Positions 13,036 to 19,375 of a stretch of DNA of 19,375 nt are shown piece after piece. Position 1 is the first letter of the stretch; each line of letters begins with the position of its first letter. The translations under genes and the position numbers were made by a program. The notes beneath the pieces are model-generated. The model was not told where the DNA came from. It saw only the letters and a program-made list of their open reading frames with translations, and searched no databases. This stretch comes from Candidatus Dojkabacteria bacterium (lineage in GTDB: Bacteria > Patescibacteriota > Dojkabacteria > GCA-002793355), in assembly GCA_015489555.1 (NCBI GenBank), contig WFZN01000019.1, positions 1 to 19,375 of the forward strand. The letters run 5' to 3'.

Positions 13036-14805
13036 ATGGATGATTATTTGCAACGTCTGAGGCATACAGCTTCCCATATACTAGCCATGGCTGTTTTGAG
13101 GTTATGGCCTGATACTAAATTGGGTATAGGTCCAACCATAGAGAATGGATTTTATTACGATTTCCTATTTACACAGTCAATAAAGGCAGAAGATTTACAA
13201 AGAATAGAGGCTGTAATGCAAGAGATTATCGATTTAGACCTACCAGTAAAGCAGGTTTATAAGAGTCGGGAGGAAGCGGTCAAGTTTTATACAAAATGGG
13301 ATCAACCATTCAAACGGGAGTTGTTAGAGGGAATAGAGGGAGACCGTATCAGTTTCTATGTTATAGGAGACGAAAGCTCTGGGTTCGTAGATTTATGTAA
13401 AGGGCCACACGTAAAAAGGACCGGAGAAGTACAAGCATTCAAGCTGCTTTCTATAGCTGGTGCTTATTGGAGAGGTGATGAAAAGAGGCCCATGCTTACC
13501 CGTATATACGGAACCGCGTTTTTGAATGAAGCAGATCTAAAGAATTTTGTCAAGCAACTTGAGGATGCAAAGCAGCGTGATCACAGGCGCATCAACAAGC
13601 GACGGCAGTTTTATCTTATAGATCCAAAGGTAATAGGAAGTGGGTTACCAATTTTTCTACCAAGAGGGGCATATGCGAGAGAAAAGCTAGAGCAGTGGAT
13701 AGTAGATTTGTATAAGAAGACCGGCCATATGCGTGTATACACACCGCATTTAGCTAGGCAAGAATTATGGTACACTTCAGGGCACCTACCTTATTACAAA
13801 GATAGTATGTATCCAGCCATGAAAGTAAATGATGATGAGGTTTACTATGTAAAGGCGATGAATTGCCCTCTCCATATTCAGGTTTATAAGAGATTAGTAA
13901 AAAGTTATAGAGAACTTCCGTTTAGAGTTACTGACATGGCAAGTGTGTATAGATACGAGAAACCAGGGGAATTACATGGACTTACTCGGGTACGTTCGTT
14001 AACTCAGGATGATGGACATATATTCTGTACAGAGGACCAGATATTAGATGAGATAGTAAGCCTGTTAAACCTTGCGGAAAAGGTGTATAGTACGTTTGGG
14101 TTCTCTGATATCCGGGTTGATATAAGTGTTAGGGGGGGCAATAAGGATAAATACTTAGGAGATAGCTCGTTGTGGGAGAAAGCAGAGGATATGTTGATTA
14201 AGGCTGTGCAAGAAACTAATTTTCAATATGAGACTGTTCCAGGGGAAGCGGCTTTCTATGGTCCTAAGATAGATTTTCACGTTAATGATGCAGTGGGGCG
14301 TTCATGGCAACTTGCAACAATACAACTTGATTTTAATTTACCCGAGAGGTTTGATTTAAGCTATACGGACAAAAACGGAAAACAACGTAGGCCCGTAATG
14401 ATTCATAGAGCGCTTTTTGGTTCATTCCAACGCTTTTTGGGTATATTAATTGAACATTTTAAAGGGGATCTCCCCCTATGGTTAGAGTTTGAGAAGGTTA
14501 GAGTAATTCCTGTCACTGCTTCGCATGTGAAATATGCCACGGAGGTCAAAGCTGTATTAGAAACTGAAAAGATTGAAGCGATTATAGATGATAGAGATGA
14601 GCCATTAGGAAATAGAATTAAAAGAGCAGAGGAGGATCGTGTGCCCTATATAGTTATTGTAGGAGATAAAGAATTAAGCAGTGGTGCCGTGTCTGTGCGA
14701 GTCAGGAACCATGGCGATATAGGCTTATTTGCGATCGATGAATTTGTAGCAAAACTTAAAGAGGAGATAGAAAGTAAGATGATAAAGAGTGTATTTTTAA
14801 AATGA
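13036..14805 (+). CDS. thrS: Threonyl-tRNA synthetase without TGS domain
   Basis: 589 residues against about 640 in E. coli. ThrRS charges tRNA-Thr and edits misattached Ser. The protein begins directly in the editing domain: RHTASHIL gives the HxxxH motif (His10, His14), completed by 'CKGPH' (Cys121, His125). The class II catalytic core has the zinc ligands Cys277 (AMNCPLH), His328 (DDGHIFC) and the His of 'VMIHRALFGS'. The anticodon-binding domain occupies about the last 100 residues, with 'GNRIKRAEEDRVPYIVIVG'. The N-terminal TGS domain (about 60 residues) is missing, and no in-frame extension is available because clpP ends 18 bases upstream. The stop TGA overlaps the infC start in ATGA. 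No T-box leader is present. Confidence 0.96.
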   Translation: MDDYLQRLRHTASHILAMAVLRLWPDTKLGIGPTIENGFYYDFLFTQSIKAEDLQRIEAVMQEIIDLDLPVKQVYKSREEAVKFYTKWDQPFKRELLEGIEGDRISFYVIGDESSGFVDLCKGPHVKRTGEVQAFKLLSIAGAYWRGDEKRPMLTRIYGTAFLNEADLKNFVKQLEDAKQRDHRRINKRRQFYLIDPKVIGSGLPIFLPRGAYAREKLEQWIVDLYKKTGHMRVYTPHLARQELWYTSGHLPYYKDSMYPAMKVNDDEVYYVKAMNCPLHIQVYKRLVKSYRELPFRVTDMASVYRYEKPGELHGLTRVRSLTQDDGHIFCTEDQILDEIVSLLNLAEKVYSTFGFSDIRVDISVRGGNKDKYLGDSSLWEKAEDMLIKAVQETNFQYETVPGEAAFYGPKIDFHVNDAVGRSWQLATIQLDFNLPERFDLSYTDKNGKQRRPVMIHRALFGSFQRFLGILIEHFKGDLPLWLEFEKVRVIPVTASHVKYATEVKAVLETEKIEAIIDDRDEPLGNRIKRAEEDRVPYIVIVGDKELSSGAVSVRVRNHGDIGLFAIDEFVAKLKEEIESKMIKSVFLK

Positions 14806-15371
14806 GTAGTTTCTACAAGTCACGTCTTAGACGGCGGAAAAGATTCATACATCTTGATCCTCTGATAAGAACACATCCGTATAATGAACACATACGTTTT
14901 GAGCAATTAAGAGTAATTGGTGAGGATGGTAAAAATTTGGGAATTTTTAGCAGAGAAAAGGCTTTAGGTCTAGCTAGGGAGCGAGGATTAGATCTTGTGG
15001 TTATAGCTCCTGTTGCAAAGCCTCCTGTGGCCAAACTGGTAAATTTAGAACATTTTAGGTATGAATTACAGAAAAAGGAGAAGGAACTTAGGAAGAAACA
15101 GAAGGCTGCTAAAGTAAAGGAGGTCAAGTTTAAACCCTTGATAGGGCAGGGAGATTATGAACGAAAGATTAAACAGATAGCCGATTTTTTAGAGGAAGGG
15201 TATCCGGTAAAGGTAACTATTATAAAGAAACGGAGGGTAAATAGGGAGCTGCAGTTAAACTTTAAGAAACGTTTGTTGACAGATTTGGACAAATGGTGTA
15301 CTATCGTTGATATCCAGGATAAGGGGAATAATATTCATATATTGGTTAAGCAAAAAAATAAGGTAAAATAA
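14802..15371 (+). CDS. infC: Translation initiation factor IF-3
   Basis: 189 residues. IF-3 binds the 30S subunit, prevents early 50S joining and checks the start codon. The N-terminal domain carries 'IRFEQLRVIGEDGKNLGIFS' and 'LDLVVIAPVAKPPVAKLVN', and a lysine-rich linker leads to the C-terminal domain starting 'KEVKFKPLIGQGDYERKI'. A basic extension of about 25 residues precedes the N domain. It starts with ATG in a 4-base overlap with thrS (ATGA), not with the AUU that infC uses in E. coli. Translational coupling to thrS is likely because no Shine-Dalgarno is visible. In a leaderless organism, IF-3 start selection is of special relevance (inference). Confidence 0.95.
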   Translation: MSSFYKSRLRRRKRFIHLDPLIRTHPYNEHIRFEQLRVIGEDGKNLGIFSREKALGLARERGLDLVVIAPVAKPPVAKLVNLEHFRYELQKKEKELRKKQKAAKVKEVKFKPLIGQGDYERKIKQIADFLEEGYPVKVTIIKKRRVNRELQLNFKKRLLTDLDKWCTIVDIQDKGNNIHILVKQKNKVK

Positions 15372-15377
15372 TGTGAC

Positions 15378-15584
15378 ATGGCAAAAGCTAAAAATAAGAG
15401 TTTTAAAACACTTAAAAAGCGCTTTAAAGTTAATAAGAATAAGGTAATAAAGCGCAAGAAGGCATTCGCTAGTCACTTGCTTTCCAAATATCGCAATACG
15501 GTACGCAAACGGAAAAAGGAGCTTGCTGTTGAAATTTTTGGGGAAAGCGCATTAACTAAGCTGATTAAGAAATTAAAGATATGA
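15378..15584 (+). CDS. rpmI: Large ribosomal subunit protein bL35
   Basis: 68 residues, highly basic. 'MAKAKNKSFKTLKKRFKV' and 'KRKKAFASHLLSKY' match the bL35 pattern (K.K..K...KRFK.t..GK.kr..a...H.l.kks). The 'KRKKELAVEIFGESALTKLIKKL' end corresponds to the usual 'k...k.d.k.ik..lP' with a few added residues. It starts 6 bases after infC and ends in ATGA overlapping rplT. A TAAAAT lies 8 bases before the ATG inside the infC end; it may be chance. The order infC-rpmI-rplT is the classical one. Confidence 0.93.
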   Translation: MAKAKNKSFKTLKKRFKVNKNKVIKRKKAFASHLLSKYRNTVRKRKKELAVEIFGESALTKLIKKLKI

Positions 15585-15925
15585 GAGTTAAAGGAGCTAA
15601 CACTCGCAAACGCCATAAGAAGGTTCTTAAGCAAACTAAAGGATTTAGATACACATACCATAAAACTTATAAACGGGCGCATGAGGCATTTATGCATGCT
15701 GGAATGTATTCGTATAAGCATCGCAGGAAGCGTCTACATCAGTTTAGACGTTTATGGATAGTTCGTATTAATGCAGCTGTGAGATCATTAGGTTATAAGT
15801 ATTCACAGTTTATAAAGGCTCTTAAAGACAAGAAGGTTGAACTTAATCGTAAGATGCTATCGGAATTAGCAATCCACAGACCGCAGATATTTGAGCAAAT
15901 TGTAAACCATGTCTTTGACAAATAA
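15581..15925 (+). CDS. rplT: Large ribosomal subunit protein bL20
   Basis: 114 residues, the usual length. 'TRKRHKKVLKQTKGFRYTYHKTYKRAHEAFMHAGMY' gives the long basic N-terminal helix that threads into 23S rRNA, although the family's usual 'G.rg......r...' is changed here. 'RRLWIVRINAAVRSLGYKYSQFI' is the conserved globular domain. It overlaps the rpmI stop by 4 bases at the start, and pheS by 17 bases at the end. bL20 is a primary 50S assembly protein and represses this operon in other bacteria. I see no L20-binding leader here. Confidence 0.95.
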   Translation: MRVKGANTRKRHKKVLKQTKGFRYTYHKTYKRAHEAFMHAGMYSYKHRRKRLHQFRRLWIVRINAAVRSLGYKYSQFIKALKDKKVELNRKMLSELAIHRPQIFEQIVNHVFDK

Positions 15926-17009
15926 AACGACACGTGAAACTTTATTTGAAGAAGTAACGGCGATCCTTGAGGATGTAGAGGAGCGACTTAAGAATACAGA
16001 ATTTAGAGACAGAGAAGGATTGGCTAAATTTCGAAACGAGGCCTTAAGCAATTTAAAAGCTTACTTTAGATACATCCCCAGTTTGCCAGAAGGACAGCGT
16101 AAAGATTTTGGTATTTTTTTAAACCAGACCATTGCTAAGGTAGAAAAGGTCTTTTTAGATTATGAGAGATCCTTTAGTAAAAAAAGGTTTGAGGAACTAG
16201 ATAAGAAGAGGGCTGTTGATGTGACAGCGGTGTGGCATAACGGGCAGATTGATCAGTATAAGGTTCCTTTTGGGTTTGGAGCAGCTCATCCTTTGTGGGA
16301 AGAGATCCAATTTATGATAGAAATATTCAGAGATTTTGGTTTTGATATATATTGGGGTAAGGAGTTAGACAATGAGGTATTTGTATTTGATGCTTTGAAT
16401 ATACCCAAAGATCACCCCGCACGGGAGGGCTGGGATACGTTTTATACTAAGGAAGGTTTTGTGCCCACAACTCACACTTCTAACATGCAGGTAAGGGTCC
16501 TAGCAGATCAGTTTAAAGCATATTCTAACCACGCTAGAGCCATCGTTGTTGGGCGTACGTTTAGGAATGAAGAGTTAGACGCCCGGCATAGTCACACTTT
16601 CTATCAATTGGAGGGAGTGGTCGTTCACGAAAAAGCGTCATTAGCAGAGCTCTTGTCTTTGTTAGTAAAATTTTTAGAAGTATATTTTGCTCAGGAGATT
16701 AGATATAAGGTTGTCCCCGCTCATTTCCCATTTGTTGAGCCCGGTTTAGAATTTAGTATCCAGTGCGTTTTCTGCGGAGGGAATGGCTGCAGTGTGTGTG
16801 GTAAGGGCTGGTTAGAGATACTAGGAGCTGGTATGATACACCCTAAGGTCTTAGAAAGTGCTGGGATAGACCCGGATAGATACAGTGGATATGCCTGGGG
16901 GTTAGGGATAGATCGCCTTGTTATGTTAAAGCATAATATAGATGATATACGTACTTTATATCAAAATAACCTTTTTATGTTAAAACCAGTTAAATCAGAT
17001 GTAAAGTAG
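15909..17009 (+). CDS. pheS: Phenylalanyl-tRNA synthetase alpha subunit
   Basis: 366 residues. With PheT it forms the alpha2-beta2 enzyme that charges tRNA-Phe. The N-terminal coiled-coil arm (1-95) is followed by the class II catalytic domain: 'HPLWEEIQFMIEIF' near 127-140, motif 2 'GRTFRNEELDARHSHTF' (215-231), 'PFVEPGLEFSIQC' and motif 3 'GLGIDRLVML' (331-340). A cysteine cluster CVFCGGNGCSVCGKG (Cys286, 289, 294, 297) forms a likely small zinc knuckle, as in PheS of Firmicutes and other groups. The ATG lies 17 bases inside the rplT end, indicating translational coupling. pheT follows after 6 bases. Confidence 0.96.
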   Translation: MSLTNKTTRETLFEEVTAILEDVEERLKNTEFRDREGLAKFRNEALSNLKAYFRYIPSLPEGQRKDFGIFLNQTIAKVEKVFLDYERSFSKKRFEELDKKRAVDVTAVWHNGQIDQYKVPFGFGAAHPLWEEIQFMIEIFRDFGFDIYWGKELDNEVFVFDALNIPKDHPAREGWDTFYTKEGFVPTTHTSNMQVRVLADQFKAYSNHARAIVVGRTFRNEELDARHSHTFYQLEGVVVHEKASLAELLSLLVKFLEVYFAQEIRYKVVPAHFPFVEPGLEFSIQCVFCGGNGCSVCGKGWLEILGAGMIHPKVLESAGIDPDRYSGYAWGLGIDRLVMLKHNIDDIRTLYQNNLFMLKPVKSDVK

Positions 17010-17015
17010 TGATAT

Positions 17016-19375
17016 ATGAAGTATCTTTTAAGTAGTTTGCGTGAGTACGTTCAGGGGCTAAGGGATTTTAGCCTTGATTATATCGTTGAAGCCATTGAGA
17101 CCTCTATTGCAGAAGTTGAGAATGTAGAAAGGTTAGGAGATGAATTTAAGGATATATATATAGCAAGGATTCTTGATATAAAACAGCACCCTTCACTTGC
17201 AAAGTTACTTGTTGTTACTCTTGATGTTGGGAAGCTAGGTACAAAGACAGTTGTAACAGGTGCCAGGAATATAAGTGTCGGAGATTATGTTCCCTATATT
17301 GCCTTGGGGGGGAAAGTGCCGGTGAATGCTTACCCTAACAAATTTGATGGAATTATACGTAAACGCAAGTTTGGAGAGATAATATCCGAGGGGATGCTGT
17401 TAAGTGAGTACGAACTAGGTTTTTCAGATGACAACAGCGGAATACTAATCTTACCTTCTACGTACAAGGGGGAGGGGGCTAAAACGGGTATGGAACTTGC
17501 GCGCTATCTTAACTTGGAAGATGCACTGATAGAGATAGAAAATAAGGCCTTAACGCACAGGGGTGACCTTTTTTCTATTTTGGGGTTTGCCTATGAATTG
17601 GCTGGTATTCTAGGATTAAATATTGTGTTACCTGCGTGGTGGTATACAAAGACAAGTAACAGCTGGCCCAAGGCAGCTTACAATGTTAGTTTTGAGGACT
17701 CTTCGTTTGTGAAACGTTACATGCTGATGCATCTTGTATGGCCGAATCGTGCAACGGATCTTGATTTAAAGGTTTTCCATTATAAATACGGTAATAAGGT
17801 GCATTCAAAGATCGTCGATTTCACCAACTATTTAATGTTATTGACTGGCCAGCCCGTACACGCTTTTGATTACGATAAACTATTAGAATTTGCTGAAGTT
17901 AAGCGAGAGGAAAACTTACACTTTCAAGTGCGCATGGCTAAGGAAGGCGAAAAGTTACTGTTATTAAACGGGGAGGAGGTTAGGTTTGATAAGAACCACA
18001 GGGCATTAATTATAAGTGTTAATACTAAACCTGTTGCCATTGCAGGGGTTATGGGAGGGCTTGTTACGGCAGTAGATGCAAATACAAAAGAGGTGATGTT
18101 AGAGATCGCAACTTTCTCTAGTGTTTTTGTGCGACGTTCTATGATGAGTATGGGCATATTTACAGATGCTGGTACAATATTCTCTAGGCAACAGGATCCG
18201 GAGAAAATTACTGGTATAGCCAAGTTTGTTAGCAGACATGTTGATAAGACTATCGGGGTTATAGACAGATATGAGCATAAAGCGGGTTCTCAAAAGGTGA
18301 CTGTAAATCTTTCACGTGTTTCTAGCTTTATTGGAACCAGAGTTAACAAAGAAGATGTGATGCGATTAAGAAACATTGGTTTTGACGTGATTAATGTGAA
18401 CAAGAAGAACACATATAGTGTTGATGTCCCTTCGTGGCGTCGCGACGTGCAATTATGGCAGGATGTAGCGGAAGAAATCGTGCGCATAAAAGGATTTAAT
18501 AGTATAGAACTGAAGCCGTTGCAATTTGGGTTAAAACGGGCAAATGTGCAAAGCGAGCTCTTAGCCGGAATGAAAGCAAGAAGGTTTCTTTCAGGAATGG
18601 GACTTATTGAAGTAAATAATTATAGTTTTGTTGGAGATAAGCTATATTCTAAATTGGGGCTCAAAACAAGTAATTTGTACAATATTGTTAACGCGGTATC
18701 AGAGGATGTGCGGAATATGCGGGCGTTTTTGGTTCCACAGTTTCTACCTATTGTTCAAAGAAACATTTCGCTAGAACAAGAGATTGCGGCTTTTGAAATC
18801 GGGCGAGTCTTTTACCGTCCTAAAGGATATGATAGTACCAGGTTGCGAGGGCGGCTTGTAAAGGTTCCGCGTGAGCATACCAATGTTGGAATAATCTTGT
18901 GGAGTCGGTTTAATAGATATTCTATTTTTGATCTTAGACGTTATATACTTGGTCTTTTGGTACATCTCGGGTACGACGCAGTAATTACAGATATAAGCGA
19001 TAGATTTAATCTATCTGCCTATTTTGAAGAACTTAGTATACTTTTTAACCCATATGTTGTAGGTGGTATTACTGTTAACGACGAGGTAGTAGGGTTATTA
19101 GGTATATTAAAAAGTGAAGTTGCAGGTTATTTCGGAATAGGGGATCCAGTATACATAGCTGAATTGGATCTTTCTTATTTGTTACAGCTGCCTCTAAATC
19201 TGAAGCCTCAATATAAGGTTTTTAAGCAACCTCCTGTTTACCAGGATTTGTGTTTCGTGGCGCCCTCTGATAAGCCTTATGAAAGATTATACAGATTAAT
19301 TTATAATGAGAGCAGAAAGATTGAAGCAGAGTTTGGGGTTAAGGTTGTTGTTAGCCCTATAGATATATATATTAC
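17016..19375 (+). CDS. pheT: Phenylalanyl-tRNA synthetase beta subunit, 3' end outside window
   Basis: 786 complete codons from the ATG at 17016 with no stop, running off the window; little of the end is missing. Domains in order: N-terminal 'LLSSLREYVQG', an OB-fold tRNA-binding domain (about 45-150, 'IARILDIKQHPSLAKLLVV' ... 'SEGMLLSEYELG'), the B3/B4 editing domain (about 205-370, with 'VDFTNYLMLLTGQPVHAFD'), the B5 domain (about 427-495, with 'VPSWRRDVQLWQDVAEEIVR'), a catalytic-like core, and the start of the C-terminal FDX-ACB anticodon-binding domain ('KQPPVYQDLCFVAP' near 737-750). It follows pheS by 6 bases without Shine-Dalgarno, so it is co-transcribed and probably co-translated. 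Confidence 0.95.
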   Translation, partial: MKYLLSSLREYVQGLRDFSLDYIVEAIETSIAEVENVERLGDEFKDIYIARILDIKQHPSLAKLLVVTLDVGKLGTKTVVTGARNISVGDYVPYIALGGKVPVNAYPNKFDGIIRKRKFGEIISEGMLLSEYELGFSDDNSGILILPSTYKGEGAKTGMELARYLNLEDALIEIENKALTHRGDLFSILGFAYELAGILGLNIVLPAWWYTKTSNSWPKAAYNVSFEDSSFVKRYMLMHLVWPNRATDLDLKVFHYKYGNKVHSKIVDFTNYLMLLTGQPVHAFDYDKLLEFAEVKREENLHFQVRMAKEGEKLLLLNGEEVRFDKNHRALIISVNTKPVAIAGVMGGLVTAVDANTKEVMLEIATFSSVFVRRSMMSMGIFTDAGTIFSRQQDPEKITGIAKFVSRHVDKTIGVIDRYEHKAGSQKVTVNLSRVSSFIGTRVNKEDVMRLRNIGFDVINVNKKNTYSVDVPSWRRDVQLWQDVAEEIVRIKGFNSIELKPLQFGLKRANVQSELLAGMKARRFLSGMGLIEVNNYSFVGDKLYSKLGLKTSNLYNIVNAVSEDVRNMRAFLVPQFLPIVQRNISLEQEIAAFEIGRVFYRPKGYDSTRLRGRLVKVPREHTNVGIILWSRFNRYSIFDLRRYILGLLVHLGYDAVITDISDRFNLSAYFEELSILFNPYVVGGITVNDEVVGLLGILKSEVAGYFGIGDPVYIAELDLSYLLQLPLNLKPQYKVFKQPPVYQDLCFVAPSDKPYERLYRLIYNESRKIEAEFGVKVVVSPIDIYI

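Noticed and set aside
5775..15584. Recoded TGA (genetic code 25 or 4)
   Set aside because: TGA ends truB, thrS and rpmI at the expected protein ends, and no conserved Gly or Trp is encoded by TGA.
1..19375. Mobile element, prophage, CRISPR array or defence island
   Set aside because: There is no transposase, integrase, terminal repeats, regularly spaced repeats or defence gene; all regions are accounted for by housekeeping genes and short gaps.

Overview
This window is a gene-dense, AT-rich stretch of bacterial chromosome made almost entirely of housekeeping genes. I see no mobile element, CRISPR array, toxin-antitoxin pair or phage gene. Several traits suggest a small-genome bacterium of the Candidate Phyla Radiation (Patescibacteria), perhaps a Microgenomates-, Katanobacteria- or Dojkabacteria-like lineage: a DUF2298 'YYY' membrane protein, a streamlined trigger factor, a ThrRS without TGS domain, very short intergenic gaps, convergent genes that overlap in their coding ends, and five tRNA genes without an encoded CCA. 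TGA is used as a stop (truB, thrS, rpmI), which argues against the Gly-TGA code of Gracilibacteria and Absconditabacteria. The lineage is inference; no 16S gene is present.

Layout. Positions 1-701 (minus) hold the start of a gene that leaves the window and looks like a winged-helix regulator. Next is the DUF2298 membrane protein (minus, 768-2963), divergent from a plus-strand group: cohesin-like anchored surface protein, AI-2E family permease and truB. truB collides tail-to-tail with recJ. recJ lies downstream of recA on the minus strand, preceded by a minus-strand tRNA region (Glu, Leu, a small DUF2892 membrane protein, Pro). Signal peptidase I diverges from tRNA-Pro and overlaps tail-to-tail with an unrecognised minus-strand protein that has a C-terminal winged helix. 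From tRNA-Ser onward everything is on the plus strand: tig, tRNA-Arg, clpP, thrS, infC, rpmI, rplT, pheS and pheT (cut by the window end). This is a translation and protein quality-control block with several 4-base or longer gene overlaps.

Regulatory picture. Almost no start codon has a Shine-Dalgarno sequence. Instead, genes that begin a transcription unit have a TATAAT-like -10 box 5-8 bases before the ATG, so the mRNA should begin at or next to the start codon (leaderless). In two places divergent units share one palindromic -10 element (2969-2976 and 9041-9050). This promoter and start architecture is the most notable feature here. No clearly new multi-gene system is visible.
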